Assembly (NCBI RefSeq): GCF_000146325.1
Contig: NZ_GL397067.1
Coordinates: 1,229,660 to 1,293,659 of the forward strand
Origin: Pediococcus acidilactici DSM 20284
GTDB lineage: Bacteria > Bacillota > Bacilli > Lactobacillales > Lactobacillaceae
Reading direction: 5' to 3'
DNA length: 64,000 nucleotides
The position numbers and the translations under genes were made by a program. This document shows positions 27,696 to 37,434 of the stretch, piece after piece. Each line of letters begins with the position of its first letter. Position 1 is the first letter of the stretch. A model generated the notes under the pieces. The model was given only the letters and a program-made list of their open reading frames with translations. It searched no databases and had not been told where the DNA came from.

Positions 27696-29315
27696 TTAAT
27701 TTACTTGATTTAATTTTTGATGTAGGGTTTGTGCAACCGCGCCCGGTCCCTGTAGCATTTCCGCTAGGTCGGCTTCAATTAGTTCTGCCAAACCAGATTC
27801 TACCAGGTCCACGCCGAATAGCTTCTGGTTAGCCAAAATCGGTTTGATTTGGGCTTGGAGGTTTGCATTTTCACCTAGTTGAATTCCCTGAAGCTGTTCT
27901 TTTAGGTAGTCCATTAACGGATCTGGACTAGGTTCAAACGCCTGCCCCTTATCATCAAGCGCTAATAGATAACGTAGCCACGCGGCGATCGTTAACGGGA
28001 TAAATTTCAAGTCGGTAACCTTCAACGTTGGATCTGCCAAATAGTGTTGAATAGTTACGCCATAGCGCACCGCCATTTTTTGCGATGTGTCGGTCGCAAT
28101 GCGTTGCGGAGTGTCGGGAATGTATGGATTAGGCAGCCGTTTTTCAACCACTTCGTCAATGAAGGCTTTCGGGTTAATTACCTTCGGATCCTTCACCACT
28201 GGCAAACCTTCCACGTAACCAATTTGCTTAATTAAGTCCACCAAGTCGGCATTCTTCATTTCTTCGGAAATCGAGTGATAATCCAGCAATGAACCAAAAA
28301 TTGCTAAGGCTGTGTGCAACGGGTTCAAGCAGGTTGTAACCTTCATTTCATCAACATCGTTAACCGTCGCCCGGTCCGTCACGATCACCCCAGCCTTTTC
28401 AAGTGCCGGACGACCGTTTGGAAAGGCGTCTTCGACTACCAAGTAATGAGCTTCTTCCGTGTTAGCAAAGGAAGCTAGCATTGCGCCGTACGAGGCTTTA
28501 AACGGGGTCATATTTTCCACGCCCTGGGCCTCTAAGCTTTCCCCTACTGCTTTGGCAGGGTTCGGGGTGATCCGATCGATCATGGACAATGGGAAACTAA
28601 CCTTGTCCGGGTTTTGCAAATAATCTAAGAATTCGTCTTCGACCAACTGATTCGCCGCCCAGCCTTTAGCAATCGTTAAGACCGACTTCTTCAACCGGTC
28701 CCCATTTTGAGAAAAGTTGTCGGTACTTAGTAATGCCAACGGTAGCTGGCCGTGATTGAAGCGGTCGTAAAGTAAACTAGTAAGGCGGGCAATGTTATTT
28801 ACCGGATTTTCAGGACCCGCCGCGACGTCCTCTGCCACGCTAGCGGTTAAGTTACCTTCCCCATCCGTTAATGCATAGCCCTTTTCAGTAATTGAAAACG
28901 TAACTAGTTGCAACGACTGGTTTTCAAATGCTTTGCGTAATTCTTGGCTAGGCGCCTCTGCAGAATCAAAAACTGCGTCTGCAACCGAACCAAAGACCGC
29001 GGATTCCAACGTGCCATCCGCTTTGGTAACGACCCGCAAGACTTGGTTGTGATTATCGTGGTAAACCCTTTCAACAACTTCCTTACTAAAGGTATCGACT
29101 ACTAATAAACCAGCGTCTAACTCCCCTTGTTCAATCAACTCATCCGCAATAGCCGCGTGAAACGCCCGGAAAAGGTTGCCTCCTCCGAAGTGAATCCAAC
29201 GGGGTTGGGTGACCCCTTTTTGCGCAACGGCATCGTGGTCGTAAGTGGGAACCTTAATTCCGGCCTTTTCAAACTCGGCCCGGTGGGTAATGTAATTATC
29301 AGATAGCTTAACCAT
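27696..29315 (-). CDS. uxuB: Fructuronate reductase (mannitol dehydrogenase family)
   Basis: This 539-aa protein belongs to the long-chain mannitol/mannonate dehydrogenase family. It has IHFGGGNLFRAFHA (nucleotide-binding region), LALLSTDNFSQNGD, and DRITPNPAKA. UxuB reduces D-fructuronate to D-mannonate with NADH; altronate oxidoreductase UxaB is a close relative, but a tagaturonate epimerase in the operon points to fructuronate. It lies 24 bp after uxaC. Confidence 0.85.
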   Translation of the reverse strand: MVKLSDNYITHRAEFEKAGIKVPTYDHDAVAQKGVTQPRWIHFGGGNLFRAFHAAIADELIEQGELDAGLLVVDTFSKEVVERVYHDNHNQVLRVVTKADGTLESAVFGSVADAVFDSAEAPSQELRKAFENQSLQLVTFSITEKGYALTDGEGNLTASVAEDVAAGPENPVNNIARLTSLLYDRFNHGQLPLALLSTDNFSQNGDRLKKSVLTIAKGWAANQLVEDEFLDYLQNPDKVSFPLSMIDRITPNPAKAVGESLEAQGVENMTPFKASYGAMLASFANTEEAHYLVVEDAFPNGRPALEKAGVIVTDRATVNDVDEMKVTTCLNPLHTALAIFGSLLDYHSISEEMKNADLVDLIKQIGYVEGLPVVKDPKVINPKAFIDEVVEKRLPNPYIPDTPQRIATDTSQKMAVRYGVTIQHYLADPTLKVTDLKFIPLTIAAWLRYLLALDDKGQAFEPSPDPLMDYLKEQLQGIQLGENANLQAQIKPILANQKLFGVDLVESGLAELIEADLAEMLQGPGAVAQTLHQKLNQVN

Positions 29316-29339
29316 TTCTATTTTTCACCTCAAATTGAT

Positions 29340-30758
29340 TTAATCGAAGAAACCAAAGTATTCGTGTGCGTTGTTATAAGCAATGTTTTGAACTACCTTG
29401 CCCAAAATCTCGGCATCGTCAGGAACCCGGCCCTGCGCTACCAAGCGGCCAAAGAAGTTGCACAATACCCGCCGGAAGTATTCATGCCGCGGATATGATA
29501 AGAAACTCCGGGAATCGGTCAACATCCCGACGAAGTTTGGTAAAAGACTTTGTTGGGCAAAGACCCGGAGCTGTTCGTCCATCCCTTCGGCAGTGTCGTT
29601 AAACCACCAGGCCGCTCCAAGTTGAATCCGTTGTTTGGTTTGCCCTTGGAAGGATTGCATGAGCGTTGCCAATTCCATCCAATCGTTTGGGTTAAGGGAG
29701 TAGAAAATCATCTTAGGAACCACGCCCTCTGCCGACATCTTGGTCATTAATTTTTGAATGCCGTCGACGATGTCTGGCTGAGTCCCCATTGAGTCAAAAC
29801 CGGTATCCGGACCTAATTTTTCGTACATTGGTTTGTTGGCGTCCCGCAACGAATTGATGTGGAATTGCATTACCCAGTCAAATTCGTTGTTGAGTTTCAT
29901 TAAAACTTCTAACAACGCGGTTGTATAACCGTCGCGTTCACGTTCTGTCAAAGTTGCTCCATCGGCCGCCTTGGTTAAAATCTGGTCTAGTTCTGCTTCA
30001 GATAGCTCCACAAAGTGGTAGGATGGCAACGAGTGGTCGGATAAACGGCTTCCCATGTCCTTAAAGAATTCAAAACGCTGCCGTAACGCCTTCGCCAAAT
30101 CTTGGAAGGAATTGATGGTTACCCCAGCGGCCTTTGCGAGGGTTTGCAAATATTCGCCAAATCCAGGTTTTTCAATCTGCATTAGTTTATCCGGCCGCAT
30201 TGCGGGAACCGTCTTGAAGCCGGATTCCGCTTCTTCGTCTTGCAAAAGTTTGTGATAGTGCAAATCCGAAGCCGGATCGTCAGTTGTCGCTACTAGCTTA
30301 ACGTTGGAATTTTTAATCAAGTTGCGGGGCTTGAAATCATCGGTCGCTAATAATTGGTTGGCCTTCTCCCAAATTTGGGGAGCGGATTTAACGGTAAGTG
30401 GTTCATCGATGCCAAAGAACCGCCGTAATTCCAAGTGGGTCCATTCGTAAAGTGGGTTACCATACGCATGTTCAATGGTATCCGCCCATGCCAGAAATTT
30501 TTGGTATTCGTCACCGTCGCCGGTAATTAAATCCTCGCTAACCCCGTTGGCCCGCATTAAGCGCCACTTGTAGTGGTCTCCGTAGGTGCCTTCGTTTAGC
30601 CAGATTCGGCTAATGTTGGGATAGTTTTTATTTTCGTAAATTGCTTGGGGGCTTAAATGACAGTGATAATCAATAATCGGCATCTTTTCTGCGTAATCGT
30701 GGAAAAGGGTCTTCGCCATTTCGTTTTCCAGCAAAAAGTCTTTATCAAGTAATTTCAT
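29340..30758 (-). CDS. uxaC: Uronate (glucuronate/galacturonate) isomerase
   Basis: This 472-aa protein is UxaC of the amidohydrolase superfamily. The N-terminal [15 protein letters not shown] holds the metal-ligand HxH, and [18 protein letters not shown] is the C-terminal family block. It converts D-galacturonate to D-tagaturonate and D-glucuronate to D-fructuronate, the entry step of hexuronate breakdown. The length is typical and no frame damage is seen. Confidence 0.95.
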   Translation of the reverse strand: MKLLDKDFLLENEMAKTLFHDYAEKMPIIDYHCHLSPQAIYENKNYPNISRIWLNEGTYGDHYKWRLMRANGVSEDLITGDGDEYQKFLAWADTIEHAYGNPLYEWTHLELRRFFGIDEPLTVKSAPQIWEKANQLLATDDFKPRNLIKNSNVKLVATTDDPASDLHYHKLLQDEEAESGFKTVPAMRPDKLMQIEKPGFGEYLQTLAKAAGVTINSFQDLAKALRQRFEFFKDMGSRLSDHSLPSYHFVELSEAELDQILTKAADGATLTERERDGYTTALLEVLMKLNNEFDWVMQFHINSLRDANKPMYEKLGPDTGFDSMGTQPDIVDGIQKLMTKMSAEGVVPKMIFYSLNPNDWMELATLMQSFQGQTKQRIQLGAAWWFNDTAEGMDEQLRVFAQQSLLPNFVGMLTDSRSFLSYPRHEYFRRVLCNFFGRLVAQGRVPDDAEILGKVVQNIAYNNAHEYFGFFD

Positions 30759-30781
30759 GACTGCTACCTTCCTTTATTGAT

Positions 30782-32335
30782 TTAGTCTTGGGGTTCGTAT
30801 TTATCTAAAACAGCTTGTTTCGTGGTTTCGATTCCTTGTAATAGGTCAACGTGTTCCGCCATGTGCAAGCTCAAGTACTTGTCGTATTCGTCAGCGTGGT
30901 GAAGCAAAATATCAAACAAACGGTCCCGGTATACATATTGGTAGTTCTCGGTGTACCCGAGGATCGAACCGTACATCGTGTGCAAAACTTGCCGTGCGTC
31001 GTCATCCACGAGCAGCATGTTGACGTCTTTTTCGGTGAGGTCTTCAGGTTTGGGCGCCTTGCCATCGGTTTGCGCATTGAAGACGTAGAAGTCCTTTACG
31101 TCATCGAGGTTGTCATAGCTAAACTTGTAAAGTTCCAGCATGAATTGGGGATCTTCGTGAGCAACCACCCGGAGCGCCTCAAGCCAGTTGGTTCCCGCCG
31201 TCTTAACGTGCCAACCGTGCTGGTTAGCTAAGCGCGCAATTACTGGATAGGCCGAAAGTTTATCGGATCCGGAATGTACGCTAAGTTTGTAGCCAAACTT
31301 CTCGGCAATCGCTTCGTGTTCGCCAAAGTCTTTTTCAAACCGGTCAAGGTCGCCAATGTAGTCGATCGCCTTTTGGAATTCCCCGTAGAAACGGGGAGCC
31401 AAGGTTTCGAGAGTGATTCCGGCATCGGCCAATTCGTTGGCAAAGAAGTAGTGTTGTGCCGGAGTTGTAGAAACCGGCGTCTCGTCAACCGAAACTTCAA
31501 AATCCAAAGCGTATGGTTTAACAAATTTTTCGTTGACCCATTCTGCGAAGAGGACGCCTTCGTTAAAGGCCAACACCGCTTCCTTCAAGTCCCGTGGGCT
31601 AAATTCGACCACGTCGCCGTTGCCTAACTCAAAGCGGTGGTTGAGGTACTTCTTTTCAAATTTTTCGCGAATTTCAGGGGCTAATTCGTTATACTTCGCG
31701 TCCAAGTCTTCATCTGAATAAGCTAAGTATTCGGTATGGGTCTTTTCGGTGAGGTCTAAAGTAATCATCGTTGCGCCCGAACGTACCGCGTAGTCAATTT
31801 CGTACGCATTTTTAACATGGTCGCCATCTGCACCCCAGCCGTCGCGGTAGCCTTCTTCAAAAACTGACCACGATGCTGCTTCAATTACGTCGGTGAAGGT
31901 CCGGTTACTCAATAACAGTTCCCGAATTGATTGTTGGGCGAGGACGGGGAAAATGCCGCGACCCTTTAACAATTTCAAATGGGCGTTAGACGCAATTCCG
32001 AGCCGGTCGCCTAAGCCAAGCGTGTATTTGTGACCGTGCCGGGAAGACGGTTTAATCCAGGCAAACCGTTTTGCCAGTGCTTGGTTATTGAAGAAGTTCA
32101 GCGGGCCCTTCAATAAAACGTAGTCGTCATCAACTAAGGTCTCGTCAGCTTGGAAATCGCGAGCTTTGCGGGCATCTTCGTAAACTATCAGGCTCTTCTT
32201 AATTCCTTCACGATAGATAAAGTAAACGTTGCGCCGGTCAATTTGTACTGAAGGGCGGTAAATTCCCTCGTCAACGTCCGCATCCGGATTTTCAATCAAT
32301 TTTTTAACATCCAATAGTAAATTTTCTAAAGCCAT
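30782..32335 (-). CDS. uxaE: Tagaturonate epimerase family protein
   Basis: This 517-aa protein matches the UxaE family, which converts D-tagaturonate to D-fructuronate; the block KLSVHSGSDKLSAYPVIA near residue 353 is its clearest signature. UxaE lets galacturonate and glucuronate share one reductase, which explains why only one mannitol-dehydrogenase-type reductase is present here. The gene lies between the transporter and uxaC with 21-23 bp gaps. Family identification is from memory of the motif and length. Confidence 0.82.
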   Translation of the reverse strand: MALENLLLDVKKLIENPDADVDEGIYRPSVQIDRRNVYFIYREGIKKSLIVYEDARKARDFQADETLVDDDYVLLKGPLNFFNNQALAKRFAWIKPSSRHGHKYTLGLGDRLGIASNAHLKLLKGRGIFPVLAQQSIRELLLSNRTFTDVIEAASWSVFEEGYRDGWGADGDHVKNAYEIDYAVRSGATMITLDLTEKTHTEYLAYSDEDLDAKYNELAPEIREKFEKKYLNHRFELGNGDVVEFSPRDLKEAVLAFNEGVLFAEWVNEKFVKPYALDFEVSVDETPVSTTPAQHYFFANELADAGITLETLAPRFYGEFQKAIDYIGDLDRFEKDFGEHEAIAEKFGYKLSVHSGSDKLSAYPVIARLANQHGWHVKTAGTNWLEALRVVAHEDPQFMLELYKFSYDNLDDVKDFYVFNAQTDGKAPKPEDLTEKDVNMLLVDDDARQVLHTMYGSILGYTENYQYVYRDRLFDILLHHADEYDKYLSLHMAEHVDLLQGIETTKQAVLDKYEPQD

Positions 32336-32356
32336 TCCAATTACCTCTTTCTTAAA

Positions 32357-33778
32357 TTACAAAGTGCCCTTTTCCCAACGGCCATGGTCTAGGTCATTAG
32401 AAATCCGGTTAAACTTATCGTCATCCAACTTAAACAAGAACAGTAAAATCACCCCAGCCAGTGCCAAACAAATTGCCGGATATAAAGTCATCGCAATCTT
32501 GATTCCGTTGAGCGCAGAACCAGTTTGCGTGTGGTTAGCCACGTAACCGGTAATTGCCAACAATCCCGAAGAAACTAACGCCGCAATTGATTGGGCGATT
32601 TTCCGTGAGAAGTTAAACGCGGCGTACGTAATTCCTTCTTTACGGGTTCCACTATGCCATTCACCATAATCGATGACGTTAGAAACCATTGCCCAAGTAA
32701 TTCCGTTCGGGATCGCTAACGCTACGTAACCAATCGTCACGAATAGGATGAAGGTGTACAAATTCGTCGGCAAGAAGAAATTGATTGCGTTAGCCACTGC
32801 CCCGATAAATAAGCTCACGATGGCAGTTTTCTTTTGCCCGAAATGTTTGGTTAAGTACGGAACCATGAAGACCCCGGCAACCGAACTGCCCATCATGATG
32901 AAGTTAATTACTGGTTGCAAACCGATGTTGCCCAGGTTGTACTGTGCGTAAAAGACCATCATTTGGTTATTAGTGTTCATTGCCGAAATCGTAAACAGCG
33001 TCATTAAAACTAACGCGCCCAACGGTCCGTTAGTAAAAACCACCTTAAAGTAGTCCTTCATGCCTTCCTTTTTGGCATCCTCGTCGCGTTTGATATGCAG
33101 GTTTTCGCGCGTGCCCAAGAAGCATACTAAGAAACCCAGTACCCCCATTACGCCAAAGATGGCAGCGGAAATGGTATAGCCGTGTAGCGGGTGACCACCG
33201 CTAGTCAATTGCATTAATGGGATAAAAGCCACCCCAGCAATTAATTGGGCCGCTACCGAACCAATTTGCCGAGTGGTGGACATGAAACTCCGGTCCTCCA
33301 AGTTCCGGCTCATTACCGAAGCTAGCGATCCATAGGGGTCGTTAGTTAGGGAGTAAAAGACGCCCCAAATCATGTACGTTACTAAAGCATAGGTGATCTT
33401 TTGCGTCATGGTTAACCCGCTTGGCATGGTAAAGGTGACCACCGTCATAATTGCTAAAATTACTGCCGATCCCATCATGATCGGCCGGAATTTACCGTGC
33501 TTACCACGCTTACGGTTGTCAATTGCCGCACCCACGATGGGATCCATCACCGCGTCAAAAATCTTAGTAAACGCAAAAATTGCCCCGACGACTCCGGCCG
33601 CAATGCCGGTTCCATCGATCCAAAACTTAGTTAAATAAGCTTGCCCAAGGTCAAACATGAAGCCGTTCCCCATGTCACCAAATCCGTAAGCAATTTGCTG
33701 TGATTTAGGGATTCGCTTGGTGGAGTCGTTGAGTAAAACCTCGTGGTCCGGCGCGCTTGAATGTACACTGTCCGCCAT
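32357..33778 (-). CDS. GPH-family (MFS) sugar:cation symporter, likely hexuronate importer
   Basis: This 473-aa protein has twelve membrane segments and the glycoside-pentoside-hexuronide symporter blocks (AYGFGDMGNGFMFDLG; FDAVMDPIVGAAIDNRKRGKHGKFRP). The ATG at 33778 is used because GGAGG precedes it; the longer frame would start upstream and run over the operator. As first gene of the operon, it probably imports galacturonate and/or glucuronate. Because it is a symporter rather than a PTS, the uronate enters unphosphorylated, so a kinase is needed later. Confidence 0.9.
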   Translation of the reverse strand: MADSVHSSAPDHEVLLNDSTKRIPKSQQIAYGFGDMGNGFMFDLGQAYLTKFWIDGTGIAAGVVGAIFAFTKIFDAVMDPIVGAAIDNRKRGKHGKFRPIMMGSAVILAIMTVVTFTMPSGLTMTQKITYALVTYMIWGVFYSLTNDPYGSLASVMSRNLEDRSFMSTTRQIGSVAAQLIAGVAFIPLMQLTSGGHPLHGYTISAAIFGVMGVLGFLVCFLGTRENLHIKRDEDAKKEGMKDYFKVVFTNGPLGALVLMTLFTISAMNTNNQMMVFYAQYNLGNIGLQPVINFIMMGSSVAGVFMVPYLTKHFGQKKTAIVSLFIGAVANAINFFLPTNLYTFILFVTIGYVALAIPNGITWAMVSNVIDYGEWHSGTRKEGITYAAFNFSRKIAQSIAALVSSGLLAITGYVANHTQTGSALNGIKIAMTLYPAICLALAGVILLFLFKLDDDKFNRISNDLDHGRWEKGTL

Positions 33779-33808
33779 ATTTTTTACCTCCGTAATTAGT
33801 TGTCTTCC

Positions 33809-33832
33809 AAAAATGTTCGCGTGAACATTTTT
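33809..33832. promoter_or_regulatory. LacI-type operator 1 of the hexuronate operon
   Basis: A near-perfect 24-bp dyad with 10-bp arms (AAAAATGTTC and its complement) around GCGT contains the core TTCGCGTGAA (33816-33825). It lies 31-54 bp before the symporter start codon. Confidence 0.75.
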
Positions 33833-33904
33833 GCGCAACCACTACTATTAATTTAAAAATCAAACCCGTATCCTAGATCAACCAAGAAAGTTATGTAGTC
33901 CAAA

Positions 33905-33914
33905 TTCACGTGAA
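33905..33914. promoter_or_regulatory. LacI-type operator 2 of the hexuronate operon (TTCACGTGAA)
   Basis: This perfect palindrome is identical in its 10-bp core to the operator before gnd. With operator 1, 89 bp away, it could support repressor looping. Confidence 0.65.
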
Positions 33915-33957
33915 AATTAGCTGACTTTCTTACACGGTTATGTTAACACAACCACTA

Positions 33958-33971
33958 TGAAAGCGCTACCT
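33958..33971. promoter_or_regulatory. cre-like site
   Basis: TGAAAGCGCTACCT matches 12 of 14 positions of the CcpA consensus and lies upstream of the hexuronate operon. Confidence 0.45.
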
Positions 33972-34095
33972 TTTTCTGGCGATAAAAATTATTTGAAACC
34001 CTTTTTGCTAAATTAGTATAGCAACTCATAATTTCTTTCCAGACGTGACTTATTTTAGTATTTATTAATTAGCGGAGCTAATCTTAACTTCCCCA

Positions 34096-34133
34096 CTAAA
34101 AAACGTTCTCGGATTTCTCCAAGAACGCCCTTG
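34096..34133 (-). terminator. Terminator of the Ig-like protein gene
   Basis: On the minus strand CGTTCT and GG pair with CC and AGAACG, followed by TTTTTT. Confidence 0.85.
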
Positions 34134-34144
34134 ATAAAAATTTT

Positions 34145-35626
34145 CTAAGCGACAACTTCTAGATTCTTTGAGTCTAATACATTTCCGGAAGCGTCTAACA
34201 AGTTGACCGTGACATTTTGACCTGGGGTTGATACCAAGTTAGCGATGTAGTACTTGAATTGACCATTGCCAGGTACTAAAGGTACGGTGCTCCCTTTAAC
34301 CCCGTCAACCACTACGTTAACTTGGGCTGCTGCTGACCCAGTGTAGGTGCCGTGAATGTAACCGTCATTGTTACTAATTGAGTATTTATCCAAACCGGTG
34401 ATCTTACCATCTTTGGATTCTCCTTCGTGCACGGTAACTTCCGTAGCCGGGCTAGTTTCGGTTCCATTTGTTTCCACCACGTGCAAGATTGTGTACGCGT
34501 CTTGTGCTGGAATGTCTACGCTAAACGACTTGTCTGATTGTACCAGACCCCTGCCTAATTCCTTACCGTTGGAATCCGTAACGATAATGGTATTACCAGC
34601 TTCGTAACCAGTCCCCTTAACTTGCGTGTCGCTGCTAGTTACGGGTTCGTTCACCGTTGGTTTTGGAATGCTTTCTTCTTTATGTTTAACTACCGTCGTG
34701 ATTGGATCACTCCAGCCTACCCCGGTATTTTGTGAGATCGTCAGGGTTACTCCCTTAGATTGTTTAGGAATTTTTACTTCGTAAATGCCATTTTCGTCTA
34801 CTGTGCCAGTTCCAATTACTTCGTCTCCAACTTTGACCTGGACTTTGGCTCCCGGCACTCCTTTACCAGTGACTACTTCGTCACTATCATAAACGTCTTC
34901 AACGGTTGGTTTTTCATTAATTAGTGTCCAACCAGGATCTAATTGGTGGGTCGGTAAAGTATAACCTGCATTGTAATTACCAATTAAGTCCCAATCAATC
35001 ACGTCGCCCTTTTTAATTAAGCCAGCGTTGAAATAATAGCTTGAATTATTTTCAGCATCAGGGATTCTAATGCCCGTATCCGTTACTAATTGACCTAAAT
35101 CGATATTTAACTTAACGTCAAAGTTTGCTCCGATGAACCAACTTTCAGTTGGGTTGATCACTCTAATGGTCGCACCATTATCTTCAACCCGAATGTCGTG
35201 GGGATCGTAAGTATGTTCCGAACCGTTATTAAATTTAAAAATTCCGGTTACATAATTATTGAAGTTAGGGGAGTTAACCACTTCTTGTAATTCTTTAGGT
35301 ACAGAGAATACAATTTCGGTTTGTTCGTCAATCCCGATCCCAAGAGATTTTCCAATGTAATGTAAATCAAGAGTACCCGTGGTAACCGTATTATTACCTT
35401 GTAGCTTCAACCCGTTAGCACCTGTACCAGAGATATTTAATTCTCCCTTAGTAACAATTCCAATATCACGTGGAGCTTTTTGATCGTTATGTGCTGACTT
35501 ATTAACCTGTTTAGTGACGGTTGCTTGTCCATTATCCTTACTTGCCGCGAAGGCGGTTTGTTCTACCAAAATACTTGTACACACCAAGCTAGTAACTAAC
35601 CCAGCGGTAATCAGACCTTTTTTCAT
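34145..35626 (-). CDS. Secreted protein with bacterial Ig-like domains
   Basis: This 493-aa protein starts at the ATG at 35626 (GGGAG site; the upstream TTG touches that site). A signal peptide ends near FAASKD. The N-terminal part (about 50-250) is beta-rich and unrecognised. Then come a Big_6-like domain (about 257-330, VTGKGVPGAKVQVKVGDEVI), a similar one (about 334-410) and a C-terminal Big_15-like domain (about 415-493, DGYIHGTYTGSAAAQVNVVV). No LPXTG or other wall anchor is present, so it may be released. The last two domains are called from motif memory. Confidence 0.7.
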   Translation of the reverse strand: MKKGLITAGLVTSLVCTSILVEQTAFAASKDNGQATVTKQVNKSAHNDQKAPRDIGIVTKGELNISGTGANGLKLQGNNTVTTGTLDLHYIGKSLGIGIDEQTEIVFSVPKELQEVVNSPNFNNYVTGIFKFNNGSEHTYDPHDIRVEDNGATIRVINPTESWFIGANFDVKLNIDLGQLVTDTGIRIPDAENNSSYYFNAGLIKKGDVIDWDLIGNYNAGYTLPTHQLDPGWTLINEKPTVEDVYDSDEVVTGKGVPGAKVQVKVGDEVIGTGTVDENGIYEVKIPKQSKGVTLTISQNTGVGWSDPITTVVKHKEESIPKPTVNEPVTSSDTQVKGTGYEAGNTIIVTDSNGKELGRGLVQSDKSFSVDIPAQDAYTILHVVETNGTETSPATEVTVHEGESKDGKITGLDKYSISNNDGYIHGTYTGSAAAQVNVVVDGVKGSTVPLVPGNGQFKYYIANLVSTPGQNVTVNLLDASGNVLDSKNLEVVA

Positions 35627-35929
35627 AGTATACAACTCCCTTACTTTTTATTAATTAAAGCTAACTAACTCATTAACTTGGTTTTTATGATAGCGATTTC
35701 TACTAAAAGTGTCAATTAATAACCCTTGTGATGAACAAACATGCGCACAAGCACCCGCGTACAGCTAATAGCGCATCACACTTAACTAATTATGTTTATA
35801 ATATGACTTCAAAATGAACAGTTTGATAATTAATATGCAATTTATATTTTTTTAAATTATTACTATAAAATCCCGTTTTAAAGCCGATGTCTAAAAAAGG
35901 GCCCAATTATTCATTAACTAGGTCCTCAT
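35627..35929. other. AT-rich intergenic region
   Basis: These 303 bp hold the presumed promoter of the Ig-like protein gene and, at 35893-35926, a minus-strand terminator of the EPS operon. No gene is seen. Confidence 0.5.
35893..35926 (-). terminator. Terminator at the end of the EPS operon
   Basis: On the minus strand AGGACCTAGTT pairs with AATTGGGCCCT (one mismatch, two wobbles), followed by six T. Confidence 0.65.
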
Positions 35930-37422
35930 TTATTTAAATTTATTAGTAATTAAAGTAAACATCCTCTGTCTTTGTTGTTCGGTTAAATCAACCCAAATAA
36001 ATAAAATTAGATATGTCAAAGTGTATAATACGCCATAGATCAAAAATGTAAGTACGTTATTAATGGGATGAAAATACATCACTGCTTCTAGCAACAGGAT
36101 GCTACCCCCTGGAACTACCGAAACTCTCATAATCCTCCGCCAAAAGCGTGGCATATCCAATGCTACCACCCTCGTATAGTAAATATTAATGTAGAGTCCG
36201 TTTCCTAAAATCATGGTAATAAAAGTACCTAACACCGCTCCCACTAGGCCAAATAGTTGGGTAAAGATCACGCTGATGAGCACGTTAATTAATGCTAACG
36301 TTAGGTAAACGTAGGATACTCGTTTATATAAGTCCTTCATTCTGATAATTTCCATTCCTACGTTTTGAATTAACGGCGTCAACAATGGAATGATTAATAA
36401 AATACCCACTATGTAAGCTTGTTCATATCCTTTTCCTACCCATAATTGGATGAAGTACGTCCCAAAAACAATGAAGCCACCAAAAATATAGCAAACGGCT
36501 AGATACTGATAATTCCCCAGCTTAACCACCAAATCATTGAGTTTTTTAGTGCTTTCCTTCTCCTTATTAATTTGGTAAATGTGGGGAATGTAAATTGTTG
36601 AAATTGCGGTAGAAATGCTGATAAAAACATTTTTAATCTGGTTAGCCACCCCATAAATTGAAACGTCGCGGGGACCCGAAAAAATTCCGAGTACTACGTT
36701 AGGCAGGTTCCAGTTGACCATGTCGACAGCTTCATTAATGAAAATAAATCCTGAGAAGACAAAAATTGCCTTAAAAAGGGATAATTTTAGTTTGTTAAAC
36801 CAGAAACGCATCCCTAATTTAACGTACGCAAAGTAGATGTTCCACAACAAAAATATCGTGGTAATCACCACCTGAATGGCTACCACAATTACCGTATTAC
36901 TAGTAAAAAAAGAAATGGTACCGTAACTAGCGGTACCGCTAAATTCAATAAAATTTCTCGCGATTTTAAAAAGGTAAATTCTTCCTTCGCAGAAATATAA
37001 CAATCAAAAACTACCGAAGGAAAGGTTAAGCTAACATTAATAATCAACAATGTCATCAGGTGTTTCATCGTTAGTAATTCAGCACCATTAAAGGTCCGCC
37101 CAAAAATTAATGCTACGTTTTTTTGGAGGATCATCCCGAGAATGATGGATAAAATTCCCAGTGAGAAAAAGATCACCATGTAAATGCCATTCAAACGTTT
37201 AATTCCGTCTTCGTCTTCTTTGGAATAAAACTTTATGTATGCTGCTGAAAACCCCAAGTGCAACGTAAATAACATTGTCATTATCGAAGTGGTCATTTGG
37301 TACAAACCATAATTAGTTTGTCCTAAGCTTCGTATTAGAAAGGGAGTATATAGCACCGTCGATAAATTCTTAACCACAATGTTGACGTAGGACAGAAATA
37401 CACCAATTTTTCTTTGTGACAT
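35930..37422 (-). pseudogene. Polysaccharide flippase (Wzx type), frameshifted in a poly-A/T run
   Basis: Two overlapping frames encode one flippase. Frame 1 (ATG 37422 down to 36889) has the N-terminal part with VNIVVKNLSTVLYTPFLIR and ends VTVPFLF then out of frame. Frame 2 (35930 to about 36911) continues FTSNTVIVVAIQVVITT and about eight more membrane segments. A run of seven A on the plus strand (36905-36911) lies exactly at the switch; eight A would join the frames into one 497-aa protein, the usual flippase size. The gene exports lipid-linked repeat units. This may be phase variation, a recent mutation or a sequencing error. It is the last gene of the EPS operon. Confidence 0.85.
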
Positions 37423-37434
37423 GGTTACCCCCAC

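Larger units (their letters stand above)
33779..34144. other. Regulatory region of the hexuronate operon
   Basis: These 366 bp hold two LacI-type operators (33809-33832 and 33905-33914), a cre-like site (33958-33971) and, at the far end, the terminator of the Ig-like protein gene. A probable -35 TTGTGT lies close to the cre site, but I cannot fix the promoter. No coding sequence is seen. Confidence 0.6.
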
